From Punica granatum (taxonomy: Eukaryota; Streptophyta; Magnoliopsida; Myrtales; Lythraceae), in assembly GCF_007655135.1 (NCBI RefSeq), contig NC_045131.1, positions 18,274,001-18,338,000 of the forward strand: 64,000 nucleotides of DNA, in the 5' to 3' direction. Shown one piece after another: positions 35,540 to 46,133 of the stretch. Within the stretch, counting starts at the first letter, position 1. The number at the start of each line of letters is the position of its first letter. The position numbers were made by a program, and so were the translations under genes. The notes beneath the pieces were generated by a model. The model saw only the letters and a list, made by a program, of their open reading frames with translations. It did no database searches and was not told where the DNA came from.

Positions 35540-37030
35540 TCGAGTTTGCAAGGGCGGAGGGTTCGAATGATTCGACCTCCGAGTGCATTACATTCTGTCT
35601 CCGTCGAGGAGTTGCGACTGCTGCTTCCCTTTTTGTTGGGATTTCATTTCTTTTGGATTGGGGGTGCCGGTGCTTTTGGTGAACCTCGACATTGCCCCAT
35701 TTTTTGTTGGCGGGTTTTTCCCGCTTCTTTTCTCTCTCTCTTCTCTTATTTGTTGGCGGGTTTTTCCCGCGTCTTTTTGCTCTTTTTTTTTTCGCAGTTG
35801 GGGTCTATATTGTGCCCCTTGTTTTTGTTTGAAACTCCTCAACTTTGCATTGCCGAGGCCACTTTCGTTTGCTTAGCCCCGTGGAGACTTGATGTACTTC
35901 GTCGTCCTAGCCCAATTTTGTGATGGCTGGTTTTCTCAGAAGTCTAATTCTTATGCACTCGAAAGTCGAACTTTGCGTCTTTTATCCTTGCAAACTTTAC
36001 AAGTCCTTTCCCCTATTGTCTAAAACGAAAACAAAATTGCCCCAGGAGTGTGGGTGACCAAGGTTGCCTCCGCGTGAATGTTGGACGGGGATGCCCCGGT
36101 CTTTGTGATCTGTGCGTTGTCGCTCCCGTGGAGGGTGCCCCTTAGAGGATAGGCGCTCTTGAAGCCGATTGTGTCCTGCCTCAGGGCTTATCGTTGCATG
36201 TTGTCAGTGATAGTTCTTTACAGTGGGGAAGGCCCGATTTGCCCCGGGCCCAATTTGAACGGTTTGTTCGATTGTCCCTGTCTTCGGCTTCGTGGGGGGT
36301 ACATATTCGTCGGAAACCTCCCTCGTCAAAGTATGAGGGAAGGGTCCGAGAGGAACTCTCAAGGGGATGTGAACCCGTGTATCGCTCTTCGCCCGTGACC
36401 GGTGTGTCCCTGTGAAGGATGACAAAGAGGATGATGCATTAGGCGATTATGTGGTGGAATATGTGGTAAGAAATGTAAGGTGGACCCAAGGGAAATTCCT
36501 TCGTCCAGCGCGCGGCCCATGGGGCGCCGCACGTGGGGGACACTCAATTCCGAGATCTAGTCATCGCCACCCTAGAGTAGGTAGACCGTGGCTAGGGGCC
36601 ACATAGGTGTACTTTCCCCGATTGCTGGTTGGCATGCGCAGCCGTCCTAGGGAAGGCTTGAGAAGCCGGATCCCATGAGGACAGATGAATCGAACAATTC
36701 TAACAGAACCAACAGGGCATCTTCGGAGCTGTCCTAGTGCGCCCGTGAAGGGTTCATTCATGCCGGGAGCTTGTTTGGGAATGCATATAAATGTAAAAGA
36801 GAGTTTAGGGAAAAGTGCATGTTGCCCCAGTGGCTGGTTGATGGCCACAGTGGAGGGTGGGCAGGGATCATTCTCCGGTCGGAGATGTGACCGTGCTAGT
36901 GACTCTCGCGGCGGGTGGGCAGGGCCATGCTCTGTTCGTCGGAGTCGTTGCTTGTGATCTTTTGCGGTTGAAGGATTAGACTTGCTCATCGGAGTATCGC
37001 TTGGATGAATTTGAATCCAAGTCGATTTTT
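35540..37030 (-). other. Element 3 internal region, no recognised content
   Basis: About 1.5 kb without coding signal. It contains a short local repeat TTGTTGGCGGGTTTTTCCCG near 35703 and 35751. I see no match to gag, pol or ORF1. Confidence 0.5.
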
Positions 37031-37760
37031 GACTTTAGATGAGCCTGAAAGCAGTAGATGCGAGGTGTCAAACCCTGAAAGCAGTAAATACTGGGCCGGG
37101 GCCCGAAAGCAGTAAATGTAGGACCAAGGCCCGAAAGCAGTAAATGTAAGATCGAGGCCCGATGCGGGGCCGAAGCCCAAAAATGGGGCCGGAGCCCGCT
37201 GCAGGGCCGAAACCCAAAAGTAAATGCAGGGCCAGAGGCCGATGTATGGTCGAAGCCTAATGCAGTAAATGCGGGGTCGAAGCCCGATGCAGGGTCGGAG
37301 CCCGATGCAGTAAATGCAGGGCCGGAGCCCGATGCAGGGTCGGAGCCCGATGCGGGGCCGAAGCCCAATGCAATAAATGCGAGGCCGGAGCCCGATGTAG
37401 GGCTGGAGCCCGATGCGGGGCTGAAGCCCAATGCAGTAAATGCAGGGCCGGAGCCCGATGCGGGGCCGAAGCCCGATGCAATAAATGCGGGGCCGGAGCC
37501 CGATGCAGGGCCGGAGCCCGATGCGAGGCCGAGGCCCGATGCAGTAAATGCGGGGCCGGAGCCCGATGCGGGGTCGAAGCCCGATGCAATAAATGCGGGG
37601 CCGGAGCCCGATGCGGGGCCGAAGCCCGATGCAATAAATGCGGGGCCGGAGCCCGATGCGGGGCCGAGGCCCGATGCAGTAAATGCGAGGCCGGAGCCCG
37701 ATGCAGGGCCGGAGCCCGATGCGGGGCCGAAGCCCGATGCAGTAAATGCGGGGTTGATAG
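37031..37760 (-). repeat. Tandem array 2 of element 3, mini-hairpin repeats
   Basis: The plus strand repeats GCAGTAAATGCGGGGCCGG AGCCCGATGC and GGGGCCGAAGCCCGATGC in variable order. On the transcript strand almost every unit is GGGC-TTCG-GCCC or GGGC-TCCG-GCCC, i.e. a 4-bp GC stem with a C(UNCG)G loop. Units lack stops in all three minus frames, so three overlapping open frames of 187-269 codons cross it; these are repeat artefacts. Confidence 0.92.
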
Positions 37761-39099
37761 GAAAGTGCAAGAAATGCGAAAGCAAAGGTCAATGCTGAGG
37801 AATAGCGTGAGGCGCTGCAATGCGGTGACGCTGATTTGCTTGCGGTCTTGCTTTGTGGAGCAGGGATGAGGACTTAGTGTTGAAATCCCAAGGAGCTGGA
37901 TGGATGTAAGACGTTTGTTGTCTCAATTGTGGTCGATCAGTGTTCATGCTGTCTTCTTGTGTAGAATTTTCTACAATGGGAAAGAAAACAATGAAGGAGC
38001 AAACTATATTCGCGATTTCAGCGTAAGGGCATAGGGGATTGAACTAGCCTGGTAGGCGTCATGCAAGCACATTGAGAGACATGCACAAGGTGTGTCGAGG
38101 ATGCATGCACGGGCAAGGTAGGGGTGTACTCGCACGACGCGGAAAGGGCACGCTCAGTTGTGCTGATGGAAGCACTTGTAGCATGGAGGGACGTGTGCTC
38201 AACCATGCAATGACGTAATCGATTGCGCGGGATTAATGGGGAGTTAGTGTTGCTTAGATGATTGGCCCTTGAGCTACTGATCGTCTCGCCGTGGAAGAAG
38301 GGTGAGGACCACGAGAGATCCACCTGCAAAGGCGGTCACAACTTTGTCTACCGTGTGGTAGTGTTAATTCTCGTGTAAAATAGTAAATAAATAGGATGCG
38401 TGCAATGCGTGAGTTTTCAAAAGCTAATGTTGTCGTTCACATTGACTCGAAAGGTTCAAAGTACAATGCAAATTTTGTAAAATAGAGCCTTAAGCTGATT
38501 TGCCACCACACTCGGGGTTTGAGCGAGTGCCGCCTTGGAAAGCACCGGGTCTAGGCGAGGGCCTTGCGGAGATATCTATCCTAGAGTGCATGTGTGGGTC
38601 TTCATGAGGCCCTTTCCTAGACCTCTCCAGGGCGGCGTTCGCTCAAGCGAGCTCCTGACCGCATCTCTGCATCTTGGCACGAGTTTGGGAGAGCTCCCTC
38701 TGAGGTGGTTGGCCGGCGAGTTCTTCGTTTCTCAGCGACCTCTCGGTGATCGAACCTAGTGTTGATGAGGTCAATCATGCTGTCCCAGAGTATACGCCAT
38801 CTGCATTTCGTGGCGGGTCAGTGAGGTTCTTGTGTTCTGGTGGACTCTGCCGAGGCGCGGGCAGGAGGCCGAGCGAGGTGTCCCTTACCAAGACGACAGG
38901 AAAATCCGCCTAGGACTCGTCAACATGAATGACGTCCTATTTTTTGAAAATTGCATGATGCATGTGTGCGAAGAGAGTAAATGCCCACGGCTTAATAGAA
39001 ATTACATGTACATCGCTCTTGAAATGGAAAAGACTCAAGTGGCACGCAGGCCGACTCGATGGACTGTTGTCGGCGTCGGGTTGAAGGCTTGCATGGAGG
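37761..39099 (-). other. Element 3 internal region, possible ORF1-leader remnant
   Basis: Mostly without recognisable content. Near 38890-38970 the minus strand shows AATTTTCAAAAAATAGGACG then, ~50 bp on, TTGGTAAGGGAC, weakly resembling TTTTTTCGAAAAAACTTAGGAC and TCTAGGTAAGGATG just before ORF1 in element 2 (54110-54195). Downstream a degenerate charged stretch (RAKMQRCGQELA) might be a coiled-coil relic. This is a tentative reading. Confidence 0.3.
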
Positions 39100-39432
39100 C
39101 ATAGCACGATGCATGGTTCGGTGCTACAAGGACCGTGCTATCTATGGATGGGGGCTCCCGACTCAAGGGTGTGAATTCCTTGAAATCGAGCGAGGATCTT
39201 TGTGGGCCGGTTCGGTGGCATAGCCGACTCGATCCGTTCCCTTACTCGGAACCTCTGACTAACCTAGCTTCCTATTTTGGCGCCCGTGGGATTTCGGACA
39301 AGGCACCTAAAGGTAGCATGATATGCAATGCATGCGTGAAATAAATGTGCGTAAGTAGATAAGCCGTAAACGACGGAAAGCAGTAAATAAACAAGCAAGC
39401 AAGCAAACGGGATTGAGCCCGAACCCTCTAGA
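39100..39432 (-). other. Element 3 5' leader, homologous to element 2 leader
   Basis: The reverse complement aligns along most of its length with 53600-53960 of element 2, including the blocks around AAGCTAGGTTAGTCAGAG, CGAGTCGGCTATGCCACCGA and GAGTCGGGAGCCCCCATC. Conservation of the leader in an element without genes fits a role in packaging, priming or reverse transcription. Confidence 0.8.
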
Positions 39433-39453
39433 TTTCCCCAGTGGAGTCGCAAA
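39433..39453 (-). promoter_or_regulatory. Primer binding site of element 3
   Basis: On the minus strand, two bases (GC) after the LTR end, TTTGCGACTCCACTGGGGAAA. Element 2 has TTGGCGACTCCACTGGGGAC. This motif is the one used by Ogre/Tat elements, described as complementary to the 3' end of a tRNA-Arg; I did not verify the tRNA. Confidence 0.8.
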
Positions 39454-39455
39454 GC

Positions 39456-42400
39456 TGTGCGCACCCGAATTTCATCTCGTCGGGGCACGCATGCGCGCGC
39501 CTAAGCAAACGCGACTTGGGAGTGTCCACCTTCCCGGGGGGGACGCGTGACGGACACGCGTGAGAGAAGGAGTCGCCACTTGCCATTTTACGACCCGAGG
39601 GTCGAGGGCCGGCAAGTTACCCGGGTCTAGGGGTACGGGGTACACCTAAATGCTAAGGCAATGGTCGTACGAAACCGAAAATTCCGAATTCGAGGGTTCT
39701 ATTACGTGCGGGCCTATATCCCGCACGCCCTCTCGGTACTCTAGCTTGCTAGGCTTGCCATTTTGTTTATTTACCGCGTGATTTAGAGTTGCGCTTGACT
39801 CGCCTGTTTTGACACCGTAAATTCGATGAATTGATCAAGTTGGACCAAGAGTCCGAAAGATGAGTAGGCTTGTGCATCGAGGAGTCGGTTCACTATCTTA
39901 GCGTTACAGTTCATCGAACCGTGATGGTTGATTCCCTGCGTGAACCGAAACCACGAGTATCCAAGCTTACTCACCCTTTGGTGGCGATAGATCAACTTAA
40001 CCGATCCAGCACTCGGACCTCTCGCTCACCGATCGGGGATCCTTACAAGGAGATGAATGAACATCCAAATAGAATCCTCACAATGTTCTCTCGAACAATT
40101 ACAAAGTATAACCGAATAAGTAAATGGATCCCGATCGGTTTGCATTGGGCCACTATTCCGCTCCTGCTCACCGTGTATTTTGAATAACTGATAAATAAAT
40201 TAAGGCAACGCGGGCTCAAAGAGCCGGGGGTCGGGTCCGATCGAACCGTCGGTTTGCAGAAAAACGACTTGTTTCCACTGTAACCGTTGGATCGATCGAG
40301 CTCTCGGGTGATATCTAAACACGTTTCATGCGCTCAATCCAAATCCGCCTTCCACATAGGCCGTATTCGGAGTGTGACGGTGAATCGAGGCTAGATCCCA
40401 TTCCGCACTCGGGTTGCACGCGCTCGGTGAGTTAAGAGGCGTTGGACCTCGTGTTCGGTGATTTGGGGCGTTGGACCCCATGCAACACGTGACTTATGGG
40501 TTCGGGCCCGAACCGCAATAAATCATCAAAAGCAAGAATAAAACGGAAGAAAACTGATGTAACTGACACGATACAGAAAGCAACTGACAATTGTCGGTGA
40601 ATACAGACAAGTGGTGTATTAAGTCGAATGTACATGATTTAATCAGTTATTAATCGGGGTTGATTAGCAAACAATGTATCTAACCTAGGCAAACATAGAT
40701 GGTGGATTAGAATAGGGTTCTAAGTCAATTACATGTGTGTGTTTGTTTTAAGACTCTTATTCAGTTAAGTGTCGCTACGGTTTCACCGAATTATCCAAAC
40801 TCGTGTTTTGACTCTAGATTGGAATCTATCATTCCGCTTATCCATTATCTAGTGTTTGATTAGGCCGAATGTATGATTAGTCTGGTTCTTTGTATTTTGT
40901 AACTGAAATAAAATGCTCCCCACCGAATCTACGATAGGAAGATAGAAACACCGAAAGTGGACGGAATGGGACGTGTGAATGAAACTCGTACCCGAACTGG
41001 TAGCCCTTTTCCGTCCATAGATCGAGGCGTTTCCGGCTCCCTAGCGCCTAGGGTATCGGTGAATCAAGGAATGACGGTTATGCCCTTGGATGATAAAATT
41101 GTGATGTTCGTGTATAAATTGGAGATTTGCGTCACATGAAGGAGTCTAAGAAGGATTCTCATGCCCCGACTCGGGCCGCCTCAAATTGGGCCCGGACTCG
41201 AGTCAAGGCACGTGAGTACTCGCTAGACGTCAATTCTATTCGTGTTACGCGTCTCGGTATTTTGAAATTGTGAATTTTAGTGAAAAAGGGCATTCTCGCC
41301 GTTCCGTAAACCATCGATGCGTTTACGAATTAAGGATCGATTAACCCAATTATTTGGTCCAAGTGATTTAATTAGCCGAATGATACGTCCCATTTCTCCC
41401 ATTCGTGAAATTATTCGGTGACGATCGTATCTTACATGCATGATACATCAAACACGATAATAACACACGTTTTAATCACATCGATGCCGCCATGGTCATA
41501 ATCACGCAAAAGAGCATACAAACACGCACGAACAAAATATTTAAGCGGAATCATTAAAACGGCATCGACTCAAGTGATAACAAAACGGATAAAACACGGG
41601 AATCGGCCCATCTCGAGGCGAAAGAGGGCCTCCCGGACTTGTGTGGTCCAAGGAACCTCTCGGCCGTATTCCATCAAGAATGACCGGGAGCTTCCGTGGC
41701 TCACACTGGTCGGGATGGTCTCTTCGGCCCCGATTTGGATCTTTTCCTATCATGGCACATGAACTTATGCATCATACGGATATGATATGAGCACATAAAT
41801 GGAATATGATGGACGTACGTGCATGGAAAGACATGAGGAAGTCCGGATCTAGAAGAAAAATAGCAACTTTCATGCTTTCCGGTTTATAAATCACATTAAC
41901 ACTTCATAACAAGCAAACATCGGGGATCCTAGCTTCTCTAAGTCGTAGAGGAATGTTACCTAGCCTCGGAACACGAGGAAAGAGTCGGAGAAGTGGCAAA
42001 GGGAGTCGGGAGACTCGGTTGGAACGAACAGACCCGAACCGGTGCAGTCGGGTCGACTGGCAGACCCGACTGGCAGTCTGGCTTGTCGGGGCTGTACCGG
42101 TTGATCGGGATGGAATTTTCGCGCGGGACCAGTTGCGTTGGATTCCCAAGAGACTAAGGATCGCTCCTGTGGTTGTTTCGGGAGGAGAGCATATGTAGAT
42201 TTTCCGGAAATCAAAAACAAAGTCTGGTCAGTAAAAAAAGGACAGACCCAGTCGGGTCAAAACAGACCCGACTGGCACCCGATGAAGAAACGGCTCCACA
42301 GGAGGCTCCCGGTGGTCTTTTGATGCAAGGTCGGTGGCATTGGACTCCTAACTGAGTGAGGAGCACGGTGATGGGTAGCTCGTAGCGAGATTCAACCCGA

Positions 42401-44571
42401 GCTGACCTGTGCATCCCTGCAAAGTTCGGGTTAGAAAAGACGACCAGAGGAAAAGACCTGACTGGCACCGGATGAAGAAACGACTCTACGGAAGGCTCCC
42501 GGTGGTCTTTTGGTGCGAGATCGGTGGCATTGGACTCCTAACTGAGTGAGGATCATACCTGCAGTGGTTTCATGAGGATTAGACATGTCTATTTTCTTGA
42601 AAGATGCAAAGAAAACCGGTAAAAAAACTGGAAAAATCTGTGAAGGGAGAAAGGAGAGAAAAGGCGGTGGTGCACGGTTGAACGGCTCTCGGCACGTGAC
42701 CACCTTGTCACGAGGAAGAGTGAGGGTTGTGAGGAACCCCTATGAAGTGATGGCACGACTCGCCATGGTCGTGGGAAGAAATGGCGTGCCAAGGATCCCG
42801 GGGTGGCCATGGAAACCCGTTTCTGCACTGTTTCTGCTACCTGCTGAAACGGTGTGTTGGAGGCTTCAAATGCTAAAACTAGGTTCGGAAATGGATTTAG
42901 AAGGTCGAAAACATGTGGGGTAAGAAGTTTGGTCAAGGCTCGAGCAAAGTTGGGGGGCGGGACTCGCCTAGGAACCGAGAAAGTACCTAGAGGCCCGATT
43001 CTGAAATGTTCTAGATCTGCATGCTGGGAGCTTCAAATGCTGAAACTAACACCGGAAATGGACTCGGGAGGTCGAATACATGTGGGATATGAAGTTTGGT
43101 CAAGTTTGGTTCGGGTTGGGTGGCGGTCGCCGGAAAACGGTTGAGTTTTCCGGCAATTATGCCTTGGTTTCGGGCTGAGGGGAGGCTGGACGAATTGCTG
43201 AAATGTTCTGAAGTTGAGAGGGCTTGGAGAGGGTTTCCTAGAGTGAGAAAGCTAGAGAGATGATGGAAGTTGAGTTGTGTTTAAGTTAATGATGCAATGG
43301 GCTTATAAAGGAAGACTAAATGACAAGATTAAGTGGAGTTAAGTGCAATTAAGTGGTGCTTAGGGGATCCGAATTTTTGGAGGGAAGATTAGGGTGGGGA
43401 AGTTGTCATGTTGAGTGTAGGGGAAGTTAGGGGAAAGTGGATGGGAGGTGATGGATGGGAGAAGGGAAGTGATGGGTGTAAGAAGATATTTTGAAAATGT
43501 GTGGTGGAGGCTCATTTGGCTTGTCTTTAGAGGAGAGCCATGGCTCGCGGCTCGGCTCGGCTCGGCTTGGCTAGCTCAAGGGTCCCACTGGATTAGGAAG
43601 AAAGCCGGAAAATGCTTGAGTTCCGATTGAGCTTGCATCCGACCTCCGATGTCCAATTAATTTGAAGATTTGGAATGCTTGAACTATGAGGATTTGAATG
43701 AGCCCAATATCGCCATGCGTCGTGTGGACGAACGTTCGGGCGACTCGACGCCTCGAGAGTCGGTTTTGCTTCGTTTGGACATTCGGAGTGGAGTTTAGTG
43801 CCCCTCGACCCCCGATTGACCTTTGTGCATCCTTGCATTTGTTTTGGCGATCCTATTACCCCGTGAGTGATTGTTGGCTCGTTCTCCTCGGTCGGGGACC
43901 GTTGGCCCGGGAAGATCTAGGGACTTTGACCGGGATTTTCTCAGTGTGCCTTGAATGCCTTGAGGTGCTCGGGGTTATTGTGAGGCGCTCAGAGATCGTT
44001 GTGGTCTCTGCTTTCCGTGGAAATTCCCGAAGGCTCGCCGGGAGACGTTCATGACCACTGAGACGTACCTCGGGAGGCCGAGTCAGGTTCCGGAAGGTCA
44101 TCTGAAGCTTGTTCCCCGACTTTGATGGTCCCTGGGTGCCTGTGGGCCCGTTTTTAGGGGCCGTTTGTTTGTCAGTGGAGCGAACCCCGGGAGCCCTGTT
44201 AGAAAAGGCGTCCGTGGGGGATCGGGGTGTCCCGGCTTAAGCAGGATGTCCCGGAAATGCACCCGGACGTGTCATTGGTCATTTTGGCACTGGGAGGGAT
44301 TTTTGGAGCCCCATATTGGGCACCTTTCGGTGCTTCGGTGACTCAGTGATGAATAGTGCCACAGTGCCAGCTCCGTTGTTTTCGGGATTCCTCGTTCGTC
44401 TGTTCTTCTGACTGCTGTCTTCCGCCTTTCTCAGTGGACCGTGTTTTTCTTTATTGTTCATGACCCCGTGCCCGCCTATTTGCCTCCGATTGCCGGGCGA
44501 TGAATAGTGTCCCGAGCTTCAGTCGGGAATCCTTGTGCGGGAAGCCGGTGGGCCAAAATGGGGTGCTGACA
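39456..44571 (-). mobile_element. 5' LTR of element 3
   Basis: 5116 bp, nearly identical to 27300-32461. On the minus strand it starts TGTCAGCACCCC (44571) and ends GTGCGCACA (39456), followed by the PBS. The TATA-like box (TTTATAAG, minus) is near 43305. Flanked on the right by the target duplicate GACGA (44572-44576). Confidence 0.92.
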
Positions 44572-44576
44572 GACGA

Positions 44577-46125
44577 GAAAGGGCAATCCGTTTGGGTGCG
44601 GGTTTCATTCGCAATGCCCATTTCGTTCACTTTCGGTGTTTCTATCTTCTTATCGTAGATTCGGTGGTGAACCTTTTATTTCAGTTACGAAATACGAAGA
44701 ACCGGATTAATCATGCATTTGACTTAAACAAACATTAGATAATGGATAGGTGGAATACTAGATTCCAATCTAGAGTCAAAATACGAGTTTGGCTAATTCG
44801 GTGAAACCGTAGTGTCACCTCACTGAATAAGAATTCTAAAAAAAATTCATATATGTAATTGGCTTAGAACCATATTCTAGCCCACCATCTATGTTTGCCT
44901 AGGTTAGACACATTGTTTGCTAATCAACCCCGGTTAATAACTGATTAAATCACGTACACTCGACTTAATGCACCACTTGTCTGTATTCACCGGTATTTGT
45001 CAGTCATTGTCTCTTTTTCATCAGTTTTATCATTTTTCTTCTGTTTTCCATTTGTCTTTGCTAATTTGTTGCGGTTCGGGCCCGAGCCCATAGGTTACGT
45101 GTTGCACGGGGTCCAACGCCCCAAACCACCGAACACGAGGTCCAACGCCTCCTAAGTCACTGAGCGCGCGCAACCCGAGTGCGGAATGGGATCTAGCCTC
45201 GATTCACCATCATACTCCGAATATGGCCTATGTGGAAGGCAATTTGGATTGGATGTGTGAAACGTGTTTAGATATCACCCGAGAGCTCGATCGGTCCAAC
45301 GGTTATAGTGGGAATCAACCGGTTCTCCTGCAAACCGTTGGTTCGATCGGACCCGACCCCGGCTCCTTGAACCTGCGTTGCCTTAATTTGTTTATCGGTT
45401 ATTCAAAACACACGGTGAGCCGGAGCGGAATATTGGCCCAATGCAAACCGATCGGGATCCATTTACTTATTCAGTTACACTTTGTAATTATTCGAGAGAA
45501 CATTGTGAGGATTTTACGTGTATATTCACTCATTCACTTGTAAGGATCCCCGATCGGCGAGCGAGAGGTCCGAGTGTCGAACCGGTCAAGTTGGTCTATT
45601 GTCGCCAAGAGATGAGTAAGCTCGAATACTCGTGGTCTCGGTTCGCGCAGGGAATCGACCATCACGGTCCGATGAACTGTAACGATAAGATAGTGAACCG
45701 ATTCCTCGACGCACAAGCCTACTCATCTTTCGGATTCTTGGCCCAACTCAATCGATTCATCGACTTTACGGTGTCAAAACGGGCGAGTCGAGTGCAACCC
45801 TAAATCACGCAATAAATAAACAAAATGGCAAGCCTAGCAAGCTAGAGTACCGAAAGGGCGTGCGGATATAGACCCGAACGTAATAGAACCCCCGAATTCG
45901 AAATTTTCGGTTTCGTATGACCATTGCCTTAGCATTTAGGTGTACCCCGTACCCCTAGACCCGGGTAACTTGCAGGCCCTCGATCTTCGGGTAGTAAAAT
46001 GGCAGGTGGCGACTCCTTCTCACGCGTGTTCGTCGCGCTTCCCCGGGAAGGTGGACACTCCCAAGCCGCGTTGCATAGGCTTCGCGCATGCGTGCCCCGA
46101 CAAGATTTAAATTCGAGTGCGCACA
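44577..46125 (+). mobile_element. Ogre LTR A2, last part
   Basis: After the GACGA duplicate, A2 resumes with GAAAGGGCAATCCGTTTGGG, matching 16937 onward of A1, and ends GAGTGCGCACA at 46125. Eight bases (ATGAGCAT) then separate it from the start of LTR B. Confidence 0.85.
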
Positions 46126-46133
46126 ATGAGCAT

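Larger units (their letters stand above)
27300..44571 (-). mobile_element. Complete non-autonomous Ogre derivative (element 3)
   Basis: A 17.3-kb insertion on the minus strand with both LTRs, PBS, polypurine tract and a perfect 5-bp duplication GACGA (27295-27299, 44572-44576). It has Ogre LTRs, an Ogre 5' leader (39100-39455 matches 53579-53960) and Ogre-type 3' UTR stem-loops, but no gag, protease, RT, RNase H or integrase sequence in the 7.0-kb internal region. This is a LARD-type organisation. The two LTRs differ at roughly 40 positions over 5.1 kb by eye plus three short indels, so insertion was recent. Mobilisation needed proteins supplied by a coding relative. Confidence 0.92.

Noticed and set aside
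36976..37820. Three overlapping minus-strand open frames of 187-269 codons rich in Ala/Pro/His, Gly/Ser or Ile/Arg
   Set aside because: They are the same tandem array read in three frames. The unit lacks stop codons; no start context or domain supports a protein.
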